Source: Amphiura filiformis (taxonomy: Eukaryota > Echinodermata > Ophiuroidea > Amphilepidida > Amphiuridae). Taken from it: 64,000 nt of DNA. The stretch is from positions 39,078,437 to 39,142,436 of the forward strand of contig NC_092641.1 of the NCBI RefSeq assembly GCF_039555335.1, read 5' to 3'. A model generated the notes under the pieces. That model worked only from the letters and a program-made list of their open reading frames with translations. It was not told the DNA's origin and did not search any database. Position numbers and translations under genes: made by a program. Positions 42,580 to 51,429 of the stretch are shown one piece after another; positions within the stretch are counted from its first letter, which is position 1, and each line of letters opens with the position of its first letter.

Positions 42580-43275
42580 ACTTACGTTACTAAGGAAAAC
42601 ATACGTTACCATTAGATTAAAAGGAGTACAGCATCGTCTGTTGACAATGTAAAAACTCATTGTTTTGGCATAAAACAATGCAATGTCGCCTTTTAGTTCA
42701 ACAATTTTTGTTAAAGGGTAATTGATTGCTTAAAAAAAAAGAGTTGAAAAAGAATTGAAAATTTAGATGAAACTTACAATTAGGATACTTTTCATTGAGG
42801 ATATTTTCTGTCCCTTTCCTAAATACTTATCATGCATGGTGGCGTTAAGAAAACAATACACGGATAATTGGGCGGTTTTAGTACATTTTAATAGGGTGTT
42901 AAAATTAATGGTAACGTACTATATGTCTGTGACGTAGGTTACATTTTAACTTCAAAATGCCCGACAAGTATGTTAGAAATGCGTTAATGATATTATATTA
43001 ATAAAGTTTAGCAAGTACACCTGCGGCTATAATTTGCTCAACAGTTTATTATAGTCACTCTTTTGTTTTAATTCTGCACTTTATGGTAACGTATGTTACA
43101 TTTCTTAAACATACGGTCTAATTTTTCGAATTTCCTATAATTCAAATTTCAAATACATAAACATGTGAACCTGAAACATTACTATCATGATAAACCGTAT
43201 ATTTAAGGACAGTTTGGTTCAATTTCAGTGTTTGGAACGACTAAGGTACGTGTTAACATATCGGGGTAACGTATG
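42580..43275. repeat. Cluster of GTAACGTATG-type words
   Basis: ACTTACGTTACTAAGG and ACATACGTTACC (42580-42612), GTAACGTACT (about 42911), GGTAACGTATGTTACA (about 43085) and GGTAACGTATGATTC (about 43264) are spread through AT-rich DNA. They resemble the core of the preceding TIR element. Role unknown. Confidence 0.4.
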
Positions 43276-43736
43276 ATTCACCAAACCTTGCGACATATTT
43301 CGATGGTATTTTTAAAATATCAAAGTAAGCCGTGGCATTTAAATTTTCGCTGCTTTGTATCAGTATAGAGTGTTACTTCAAATACGACCCATGCTCCAAC
43401 TGAATGCACGTCTGTTTAAGAATGAGCAACATTAAATATGAAAAATATTTCACCTACGACACAGTGTTTTGACCATAAATCCCTCAAACAACCTGCCGTG
43501 GTGCCATTACCATTTTTCTGTCTGTAATCTGGTTGTTTCATTAAACAAAAGAAATTTACAATGGAAGTTAAATCATTCGTGAAAATTATAATTCAATAAT
43601 TAGTGCGACACGATTTTTCCAAGTACTGCCGGTGTTGATCTTTTCATTATGTTAAATAAACACAGCCAAAAAAGAAAGTCTCCAGTAGTTCCATCCCCAT
43701 TTAATCAGAGTATGATGAGTTTATGGCAAAATAATT

Positions 43737-44748
43737 TATATGAAGGGTTTACAAAAAATAACTCCCCCCTAAAATTACAAAACATTTTTTTGCATAACTT
43801 GACATACATTTCGTGGATTTGAAAAATTAAAAAACCTGTAAATAAAGGAATTGTTTTTCTACCCTCCCAACGTTCTTTTGTCTGAAAATCTTTTTGTTTT
43901 GGCCAAAAATAATCACGTTTTCTAAAAATGATGCTTTCAGAAAAAGTTGCACTTTTCAACATCCTCATTTATGTCAAAATTAGCTTCAACAAATCATTAT
44001 TTTGCACTACGTGACGGTTGCATGGGTGACTAAGAGTTCAGAGACAAAAAGGTGAAGGAAAAAAACCAAATTAAATCAATCGTAACATTGATACCGAGGA
44101 AGTTTTGTACATTACATGTATAGGATGTTGAAAAGCGCAACTTTTTTTAAAGCATCATTTTTGAAAAATGTGATTATTTTTGACCAAAACCAAAAAATTC
44201 TTTAGAAGGAATAACTTTGGTAGTGTAGCAAACGATTCCTCTATTCAAATGTTTTAAAAATTTTCAAATCAAGAAAATGAATGTTAAGTTATGCAAAGAA
44301 ATGTTTTGTAACTCCTAAATTGATTTTACCATTTTGAAACACCGGCTCAATAAAATCTTCTAGAAAAACCCCGTACATGTCAATTAGTCATTGTTTTATA
44401 CTGCAAGATGATTGCATGGGTGACTGAGTAATCCTATACATAAAAATTAAAGAAAATAAAAACACCATTAAATAAATCAAAGCATTGATATCGAGAATGT
44501 TTTTGTACATTAAATGTATAGGATGTGGAAAAGTGCAACTTTTTCTGAAAAAAAAAAAATAAAAAAATGTGATTATTTTTGGCCAAAACAAAAATATTTT
44601 TTAAGTAAAGAACTTTGGGAGGGTAGGAAAATGATTCCTTTATTCACAGGTTTTTAGATTTTTCAAATCAACGAAATGTATGTCAAGTTATGCAAAGAAA
44701 TGTCTAGTAATTTTAAGGGGGGAGTTATTTTTTGTGAACCCTTTATAG
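43737..44748. mobile_element. Three-module foldback element at the array edge
   Basis: A module of about 240 bp (GGATGT.GAAAAG.GCAACTTTTT, GTGATTATTTTTG.CCAAAA, TTATGCAAAGAAATGT, GGGGGGAGTTATTTTTTGTG) occurs inverted at about 43740-43985 and direct at about 44105-44330 and 44505-44748. The outer copies make a foldback. Its right end coincides with the first base of the tandem array. Confidence 0.75.
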
Positions 44749-45482
44749 TTTTGAAAAGAAAAGACGGGGATAGAACCGAACCTGTTAAGAAACAACCCAA
44801 GACAGGTGTCTGGTGGTATTTTTATACCTTATAGGCTTCCCTCCCTCTTCGGGGGTGGGATAAAAAGATATATTCTTGTGGCTTCTTCGTGAGAGATTAT
44901 AGCATTTTCTTCATTAAACTGAGATTCAGATGTGAGCGATTCTTGACGCAGAATCTTGTCCTAAGTGGGAAAATTTGGTCTTTCAAAAACCTATTTTCAA
45001 ACAGGATTTATAGTGAATTTGTTCGATATTTCACCATGTAGTAGGTGTATGGAAAAAGGTAGTATAGGCGGGAAAATTCCTTTTTAGAGAGGTTTAGCAT
45101 GGTGTCAGCTTGTCCTCAAAGGAGCGTTATAATTTTCTTTATGCTTTTCTTTATATGGGAGACGCTTGCTTTTACGTCCGGAAAGAAAGCACCGTGTAGT
45201 TAAAATATATGAAGCTTCAGATCTTATATTTCGCGCGCCAACAATCTTGACCGTGCGATGACATCGTAGGCGGAAAGGGCGTCGACCCCGCTATGAAGCG
45301 GTGCTGTACTAAGGTATATGCAAGCCCGGCCATGTGTAGGTACGATTTCTAGTCTGCTTTATAGTTTCTTGTGCTATCTGTTAAAGATAACGTGATTAAA
45401 AAAGGAAAGAATAGAAATCGGATTTCTTCAATTTCATGAATTAAGACCGATAAAATGGTCTTTATGTGTGAGTGGTACTGAT
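44749..45482. repeat. Subrepeat A of unit 1 (734 bp)
   Basis: It starts TTTTGAAAAGAAAAGACGGG and ends GTGAGTGGTACTGA. A diverged relative, B, follows directly. Shared landmarks include GGTGTCTGGTGGTATTTTTA, TTATAGCATTTTCTTCATTA, GGTTTAGCATGGTGTCAGC and AACGTGATT. No conserved ORF. Confidence 0.85.
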
Positions 45483-46172
45483 TTTTGAAAAGAAAAGACT
45501 GGGATAGAACCGAACCTGTTGCGAAACAACCCAAGACGGGTGTCTGGTGGTATTTTTATACCTTTCAGGTAAAAAGATCCATTCTTGTGGCTTCTTTGTG
45601 GGAGATTATAGCATTTTCTTCATTAAACTGAGATTCGGATGTGAGCGATTCTTTAGTTAGAACCTTGTCCAGAGTGGAAAGATTGGTCTTTCTAAAACCT
45701 ATTTTCAAACTGGATTTAAAATGAATTTGTCCCGATATTCCCCATGTAGTAGCTTTATGGAAAAAGGTAGAAAATGCGGGAAAATGTCTCTTTAGAGAGG
45801 TTTAGCATGGTGTCAGCCTTTCCTCAAAGGTGCGTTATAAAATTTCTTTATGCTTTTCTTTATATGAGAGGCGGTTCCTTTTACGTCCGAAAAGAAAGCA
45901 CCGTATAGTGAAAATACATAGCTTCAGATCTCACATTTCGCGCCATCAATCTTGACCGCACGATGACATCGAAGGCGGAAAGGCCGACGACCCCGCTATG
46001 AGGCGGCGCTGTACTGTGGTTTGTGAAATCCCAGCCTTGTGTAGACACGATTTCTAGTCAGCTTTATAGATCTTGTGCTATCTGTTAAAGATAACGTGAT
46101 TGAAAAAGAAATCGGATTTCTTCAATTTCAAGAAATAAGACCGATAAAGTGGTCTTTGGGTGTAAGTGGTAC
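45483..46172. repeat. Subrepeat B of unit 1
   Basis: It starts TTTTGAAAAGAAAAGACTGG. It is the same landmark series as A but consistently different, for example ACCTTTCAGGTAAAAAGATC in place of the TTCCCTCCCTCTTCGGGG segment. The A/B differences are the same in every unit, so the two types diverged before the array was amplified. Confidence 0.8.
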
Positions 46173-47142
46173 TTCTGAAGTAGAAGTAGAACTCGAGTGG
46201 GGGGGGTTTGTATAATTATGTGTGTGTGAGTGTGTGGTAAGTGAATGTGTGTCACGTCTGGGCCCGTTTCGGGCCTAAGTGGATAAGAGACATCCCTCGC
46301 GTGGCGATGGGAGAGAATAGTTTAAAAACTTTTCCATCAGTAGTGAGTGACTTTGCGAGAAACTTTCAATATTAGTTTTGGGAGGGATGCGATTGCATCC
46401 CTTTGGTAGGCAAATATAAAATAATATTTGGCCCGTTCTGTAAAGGGCGATTTTACAGAGGGAATAAAACGATGAAAAATAATTTCTGTGTGGAAAATAT
46501 TACCTCAAAGGATAAATTCCCGCACCAGGAGTCGTGAGGAAGAACTGATAACCTCGTGAAGTAGTTCACTTAGTGATATAATTCAATATTCTTCCTTTGC
46601 GTTTTTAGATAACGTATCTTAAACATCTCCTTGGAGGCTCGCTATCTGAGGAAGATAGTTAGAATGGAGATATCGACAAGAATAAAAATGGCTTTGGATA
46701 TAAGCCTAAAAAATGATACAGGTAATCGGTCTGCTGCTATTTGTTTTGGTTATGGAATAGCTTTAGGCCTGTACAATGTATACGTGCGTTTCTTAAACAT
46801 GTTAGGCGTTGAGCTTAACAGGTACCATCTTGCTTCATATATATTTGAAACGAGATTAACTTGTCATGATAAAGATGACTTTCTTTATTTTTTATGCTTT
46901 ATGTGTAATTTTCCTTATTTGGAAAAGTAGCATTAATTTGTAGACTCCTGGCTATACGCTAGGAAATATACTAACATAAACATTTCTTGAAATTATCGAG
47001 AAATGTCGATGCGAGAAAGTGCAAGCAGTTAGTAAGACGCGTATCCGGGAGATTTAAATCCCTTTATTCTATTTTCATCGTTTAAATTTTTTGTTAGATA
47101 TTCTCTTATAAAAGGTTATTAGAAAGAGAATTGAAAATATCA
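46173..47142. other. Non-coding part of unit 1 between subrepeats and RT 3' end
   Basis: Contains (GT)-rich GTGTGTGTGAGTGTGTGG, the hairpin-forming CGTTCTGTAAAGGGCG..TTTTACAG segment and a plus-strand 99-codon frame from 46631. That frame starts with TTG, gains 6 bp in unit 2 and is broken in unit 3. I see no supportable gene. Confidence 0.5.
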
Positions 47143-47173
47143 GACGCGTTTCTGGAATGAAATCCTTCATCAG
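47143..47173 (-). ncRNA. Hammerhead-like core downstream of RT, unit 1
   Basis: The minus strand reads CTGATGA (47173-47167), a weak stem II GGA/UCC inside 14 nt, GAAAC (47152-47148), two bases, then GTC (47145-47143). The element order fits a minimal hammerhead with a very short stem III, as described for Penelope-like elements, and it lies in the sense orientation of the RT. Stem I is not convincing and there is an A.A mismatch at the base of stem II, so it may be a relic. It is identical in unit 2 (54840-54870). Confidence 0.4.
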
Positions 47174-47318
47174 TTACCCTGCTACTTGGTCATGTTGGTC
47201 GTGGTAAACCCGGACCTATGTTATTTTATGCTCTTAAAAGTCGCGTTTCACCGGGTATGATGGTGTGGCTTTGTGAGAGCAAGAGAACCAGAAATGTAGG
47301 AGACTGGTTTGTGATTTG

Positions 47319-47402
47319 CAGGACCAAGAACGAGTCCTGATTAAAAGTTAAACTGCTTTGAGTTTAACTTTTGTGTAAATCTTTGCCTTTATGGAAAGAT
47401 TT
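47319..47402. other. Three consecutive hairpins downstream of the RT stem-loop
   Basis: Perfect stems: 6 bp CAGGAC/GTCCTG (47319-47339), 12 bp AAAAGTTAAACT with its complement around a 6-nt loop (47343-47372), and 8 bp AAATCTTT/AAAGATTT (47377-47402). With the histone-type stem-loop at 47406-47421 they make four hairpins in about 100 bp. In unit 2 the only change in the 12-bp hairpin is in the loop. Confidence 0.7.
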
Positions 47403-47405
47403 GTT

Positions 47406-47421
47406 AGCTCTGAAAAGAGCT
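47406..47421 (-). promoter_or_regulatory. Histone-type 3' stem-loop of the RT gene, unit 1
   Basis: The minus strand reads AGCTCTTTTCAGAGCT: a 6-bp stem and UUUC loop, as in histone mRNAs, with the outer G-C pair replaced by A-U and the essential second G-C retained. Flanks are ACA before and AACA after. A purine-rich AAAGGCAAAGA follows at about 16 nt as a possible histone downstream element. It lies about 100 nt after the RT stop. I infer U7/SLBP-type 3' processing. Confidence 0.7.
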
Positions 47422-47522
47422 GTTGTGGTTTTTGTTTATATAAAATGTGAAAGGTGTGAGGTGTGTGTCGTTTTTGCAACGTGCTTTAACTCTGTCGAAT
47501 ACATCACATATCTTGTCTCTTT

Positions 47523-49614
47523 TCAAAACTCGATATCTGAGTCGTCCCCGGGATACCTTCCGGTGTTGTCTTCAGGTGTGAAGAAGTAATCGTTGAAACC
47601 TCTGCTTTCTAAAGCTAGATCATATAGCATGTTGAGAGTTGGGGAGCCTGGACGTGTCTCTTCGAAAAGAATGCTTTCGTCTGTGACTAGATTCTTTGGA
47701 GAGTTCAATCTGGCTCTGACAAGTGTGTCGCTCAAGTTTTGAGCTCTGCTGAATGCTATAATTGGGACCTTCGGAAAGATCCTTTTCAAAGTTGGATTAT
47801 CTTTAACGATGTCCCAATGCTTCAGTATGGCATGTTTGATGTGGTTCCCACTTATCTGTGGGAAGAATTGTGACTTGAAGACCAAAGGGATCTTGTTCGA
47901 TCTTTTCGGTTTCTCTGTCAAATATGCCTGTCTATTTTCAAAGAACACTTCTTTCGAAGCTGTATTGATTTCTTTGAGGTTATAACCTCTGCTTAGAAGT
48001 TTTTCTGTGAAGATTGTTTTCCTGTCATCATAAGACTTTTTTTCACTGGAGTTCCTGACTAGTCTGATTAGTTCTCCTTTGATGAACCCTTTGAAAACTG
48101 AGGGATTGTGACATGAGCTTCTGTCCAGGTAACCCCACGTCTCTGTGGGTTTAGTGAAGCATTTTATGTCGAGGATATTTTGACGATTGAAAACGATCTC
48201 CTTTGTAGATGGTGAGATCTAGGAATTGGATTTCGTTTTCTGATGCTACGTGTGTGAACTTGAGAGATGGGTGGAGATCGTTTATTTTGGACACAAAAAT
48301 CTCAAGTTGTTCCACTGATCCTGACCACATCATTAGAGAGTCATCCATGTAGACATGGAAAGATATGATGTGTTCGTCCATATGTAATATTTTCTGGACC
48401 AACCTATTTGCGACTAGGCAGCTGAGAGATACGCTGGATCTTAGGCCCATAGGGGTTCCTGAGATTTGAAGAAAATGGTGACCATTAAATTCGAAGGCGT
48501 TCCTGAAAAGAACGAGAGTCAAAAGCTTTCTCATATATTGCAAATTAGGCATGGGAGGGTCGAAGGATAACGGATTGACCCCTTCCAATGCTTCCATGGC
48601 TACCTCTAATGCCTCCTCTTGAGGAACTGAGGTGAACATGCTAACTATATCTATGCTCGCAAGAATTATATTGCTCGGAAGGACCAGTTGTTCGATTTTA
48701 CGAATGGTGTCCGCTGTATCTTTAAGATACGTGGGTGCTTTCTGGACTTCCGGTAAGAGGTAATGGTCAAGAAATTCTGAGATTCTGTTGAGTGGTGATC
48801 CGCAGTGTGACGTCACTGGGCGGCCTATAAAGGTGCCGCTTTTTGGTGTTTTATGTACTTTTGGTAACATGAAAAACACTGGTGTTTTTGTTTGTGCACT
48901 GTCTACTGGATCTAAGTAATCTGCTAATGCCTTGTCGATCTCTTTTGATTGACACATCTCGTTAATTAGGTCACTAACCAAATCAGTGGTAGAAGTTGTC
49001 ATGTCATAGTCTAGTTTGAGATATGATTTTTTGTCCAAAAGTTGTCTATGACCCTCGGATACGTAATCCTTTTTGGACAAAATGCAAATTCCTCTCCCTT
49101 TATCGAACTTTTTCAGAACGATATCAGGGTTATTTTTCAATTTCTTTACAGCCTGGATTTCAACCTTACTCATGTTGGGTTGTGTGTTTTTGATCGGAAT
49201 ATCTGCTAATTCCGTCCTCATTCCTTCCAGATAGTCTTCTAAGCCTATACCGGCGGCCAGACCAGGAATCCATGTTGATGGGTTTCTGAATCTGTGCCTG
49301 GATTTCCAGCCTCTCATTGCTGCATGGAATCGAATCCTCATGTTTCTCGCTAAACCGTCTGCAGCCTCCATCAGGAAGCGTTTTGTGGGTTTGCTTGGTG
49401 TGGGTATAAAGGATAAACCTTTAGAAAGCGCAATTGTTTCCGACTCTGAAAGTTCGTAGTCAGAAAGGTTCTTAACGAATTGTTTTGCTTTATTTACCAT
49501 AAGTTCCCTTTTAGAACTTCTGGTTTGTGTTCTACTTAATAAGTTAGACTTCCTTTTCTTACGTCTAATATGAGTAGATTCCCTGTGTAGGTGCTTGCGG
49601 AAGTGGCGTCCCAT
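47523..49614 (-). pseudogene. Penelope-like reverse transcriptase, unit 1 (one frameshift)
   Basis: The start chosen is ATG at 49614 (MGRHFRKHLH). Frame-corrected length is about 696 aa. A basic N-terminus comes first, then NLSDYELSESE, the Penelope-type LPKVHKTPK (about 250) and GRPVTSHCGSPLNRISEFLD, motif A DIVSMFTSV (322-330), motif B TPMGLRSSVS (387-396), catalytic YMDD (422-425), and the thumb with NHIKHAILKHWDIV. The C-terminus is acidic (DDSDIEF). There is no GIY-YIG endonuclease at either end, unlike canonical Penelope, so this is an EN-minus type as known for Athena/Coprina. An extra T in the run 48177-48181 breaks the frame. Unit 2 lacks it, so it may be a sequencing error. Confidence 0.85.
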
Positions 49615-49642
49615 GTTTGAATATATAAAAGGGGTTAGGTTG

Positions 49643-49690
49643 TACACAATTTATTGTGTTCGCTACCCTATTCTTATATATAAGTATAAA
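49643..49690 (-). promoter_or_regulatory. TATA box and dyad at the RT start, unit 1
   Basis: On the minus strand TATATATAAG (49682-49673) precedes a dyad ACACAATAAATTGTGT (49659-49644) by about 14 nt, and the RT ATG follows at 49614. Initiation at the dyad would give a short leader. The same TATA plus dyad pair occurs at about 50292-50340. Confidence 0.5.
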
Positions 49691-49934
49691 TATATTATAT
49701 GAATATATTTAGTATATAAGTGAAAAGGAATACTAGAAAGCTGGTGTCTCGAGAGTGACGAGCGATAAAACAAAACGTATGATAAGTGACTGACTATCAG
49801 CGTACTCTTTCCGAAGACCGGCTGGCACCGTGTTCACCCATTGAGCTGCATTGGCTCAAATGGTGAGGAATCGGGGTGAATTTTGCTTTTGTTAGGAAGC
49901 AGGGATCCTAGAACGGATCCTAGCAAGTCCTGCG

Positions 49935-50040
49935 TTCTGATTGGCTCCCTGAGCGTATGCACTGGCCAATCCTGTCGTGAAACTGACAGTAAAATTTTCT
50001 GATTGGTTGTTCAGAATGGCGCTAAAAAAGGCGGGGCCTA
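49935..50040 (-). promoter_or_regulatory. CCAAT/GC-box cluster upstream of RT, unit 1
   Basis: ATTGG/CCAAT boxes at 49940-49944, 49966-49970 and 50002-50006, a GGCGGGGC box at 50031-50038, and on the minus strand TTTTTTAGCGCC, close to an E2F site. Several CCAAT boxes plus E2F-like sites are typical of S-phase genes, including histones. Function is inferred. Confidence 0.5.
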
Positions 50041-50291
50041 GGGGGGGGTTTGCTTCCTGAGCGAATCTGTCCCTGGATGGTTGTCTGGTTGCCGCCAAGT
50101 GAATGTTCCCATTTTCATGGTGTGACGACATTGATAATTCTGAGTCCCAAGGTTTGAGTCAAATGGATTTTATATGAAAAAATGTATTACTAAAGCATTG
50201 GGCGCTTTATTTTGTCATCTACAGTATATTCAGACCCTATGGTGGAGCCTACGAGTATGTTGGCCCTTGTTTAATATTATTATAGGATGTC

Positions 50292-50340
50292 ACACAATTT
50301 ATTGTGTTGATCAATCTGTTTATATAATATATTTATAGCA
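50292..50340 (-). promoter_or_regulatory. Second TATA-plus-dyad element, unit 1
   Basis: ACACAATTTATTGTGT at 50292-50307 repeats exactly the dyad at 49644-49659, again with a TATA-rich stretch (TTTATATAATATATTTATAG) on the upstream side for the minus strand. It lies between the ORF1 3' stem-loops and the RT CCAAT cluster. Could be an alternative RT promoter. Confidence 0.4.
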
Positions 50341-50419
50341 TAGGGAGAGATTGTGTTGCTAATCTTTATTAAGATTAGGGGTGGATGGGTAATACACAAA
50401 AAGCATTTGACTTTTGTCA

Positions 50420-50430
50420 CTCTCTTTTTG
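50420..50430 (-). promoter_or_regulatory. Histone-downstream-element-like purine tract, unit 1
   Basis: The minus strand reads CAAAAAGAGAG beginning 11 nt after the perfect stem-loop, the usual spacing of the U7-pairing element (CAAGAAAGA in sea urchins, from general knowledge). Confidence 0.5.
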
Positions 50431-50441
50431 GGAAAAGTGGT

Positions 50442-50457
50442 GGCTCTGAAAAGAGCC
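50442..50457 (-). promoter_or_regulatory. Perfect histone mRNA 3' stem-loop after ORF1, unit 1
   Basis: The minus strand reads GGCTCTTTTCAGAGCC preceded by CCCAAC and followed by ACCAC. This is the metazoan replication-dependent histone stem-loop with its conserved flanks. It lies 56 nt after the ORF1 stop, a normal histone distance. Known role of the motif: binds SLBP and, with U7 snRNP, directs cleavage without polyadenylation. Confidence 0.9.
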
Positions 50458-50473
50458 GTTGGGTTTTTGTGGT

Positions 50474-50489
50474 GGGTCTGAAAAGAGCC
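50474..50489 (-). promoter_or_regulatory. Second histone-type stem-loop after ORF1, unit 1
   Basis: GGCTCTTTTCAGACCC, one C.C mismatch in the stem, flanked by AAAC and ACCACA. It lies 24 nt after the stop and 16 nt before the perfect copy. It looks like a local duplication in which this copy has decayed slightly. Confidence 0.75.
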
Positions 50490-50513
50490 GTTTGGATCTC
50501 GGTCTTTCACCGG

Positions 50514-51389
50514 CTACCGTGACCCACCTTGGTGTTGCTTGCCTCTTTTCGGGCCATTCCAATGGGACCTCTGTGGTCCCCATTGCCATATTTGAGGAGG
50601 ATAGTAGTGTGCCGGTGGTTGGTAATCGGCTCGTTGCCTCTTGCCTCCCTGATGCCTATGGTGTGGCTGCTGGCGTTTCACCGGTAGTTGCGTTTTTCTT
50701 TTCGAGATATTCTTATGCCTGTAGTTATCTCCTCTCTTGTCTCTCTTCTTAGAGATCTCTGCTTTGAGCTTGGAAAACGCCTCTCCTAGCTCAAGAGGAA
50801 GGCAATCCTCTTTGAGTTTTGCCTCTGCTCTCTGGACCGTGTCTTGGCAGTCTCGTTCACACTCTGGGATTATTTTAGTGACCAGGTCGTCCCTAAGGCG
50901 CCTTACGAATTCTTTGTCGTGTGCGTTTTTCATGGCGTCCAACTCTGTCCTGGCTCTCACTGTAAAGTTATATCCCTGTGCTAGTAGTGGCAATTCTCTC
51001 TTACCTGAGAGCCCCTTTGGAAGATCAGATTTGTCTTCGAGCACGTTGGTATACAGCTCACGTTTGGCTTCTAAGCTTGCCAGTGCGTGATACGACCTGT
51101 CTACCGTTTTAACTAGCTCGAATACGAAAGAATTGGTGACTTTTGAAAGCGCCTTTTCTTCCGGTGAGGGTTTTTCAACCCTGTTTTCCTTGTTTTCTGC
51201 CTCTTTCGGAGTTGCTGAGTCTAAACTTGGTTCTTTTGAACCTTGTCTAGGAGCGGAGTTGACTTTGGCATTGTCTTCCTGTGTCTCCGGTATTACCATT
51301 ACTTTATTCTGGTCCTTCGATGAGTCTTTATTGGTGGTGCTAAGTTTATTTTTCCTAGCGGTGAAAGGTTTGAATTGCTTGAGAGACAT
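50514..51389 (-). CDS. ORF1 of the Penelope-like unit 1, basic-tailed protein
   Basis: 291 aa from the ATG at 51389 (MSLKQFKPFT). The frame is open 13 codons further upstream but only from a TTG. Order: Lys/Ser/Glu-rich N-terminus (1-95), a predicted helical core from NSFVFELVKTVDRSYHALAS through DLPKGLSGKRELPLL to KLKEDCLPLELGEAFSKLKA (about 100-215), then a basic, Gln/His/Pro/Gly-rich tail (KRKTQLPVKRQQPHHRHQ..) likely to bind RNA. The LPxGL core resembles, from memory, ORF1 of some Penelope-like elements. No GIY-YIG, zinc finger or protease is seen. It is immediately followed by two histone-type stem-loops. Intact in both units. A gag-like or RT-partner role is inference. Confidence 0.75.
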   Translation of the reverse strand: MSLKQFKPFTARKNKLSTTNKDSSKDQNKVMVIPETQEDNAKVNSAPRQGSKEPSLDSATPKEAENKENRVEKPSPEEKALSKVTNSFVFELVKTVDRSYHALASLEAKRELYTNVLEDKSDLPKGLSGKRELPLLAQGYNFTVRARTELDAMKNAHDKEFVRRLRDDLVTKIIPECERDCQDTVQRAEAKLKEDCLPLELGEAFSKLKAEISKKRDKRGDNYRHKNISKRKTQLPVKRQQPHHRHQGGKRQRADYQPPAHYYPPQIWQWGPQRSHWNGPKRGKQHQGGSR

Positions 51390-51429
51390 GATGAAAATGA
51401 CTGATACCGGTGAGTAGCTGAGACCCAAT

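Noticed and set aside
45087..45140. Resemblance of TTTAGCATGGTGTCAGC to U6 snRNA
   Set aside because: Only about ten bases agree with the U6 core and neither the 5' stem nor the following invariant box is present.
46631..46930. Plus-strand 99-residue frame repeated in units 1 and 2
   Set aside because: It begins with TTG, has low-complexity composition, gains six bases in unit 2 and is frameshifted in unit 3. No similarity to any family I know.
49892..50131. 79-residue minus-strand frame between ORF1 and RT
   Set aside because: Both ends differ in unit 2 because of indels. It overlaps the CCAAT-rich promoter region.
50459..51417. Long plus-strand frames opposite ORF1
   Set aside because: Ser/Leu-rich antisense shadows of the minus-strand ORF1. 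They have no start context, and their conservation follows from near-identical units.
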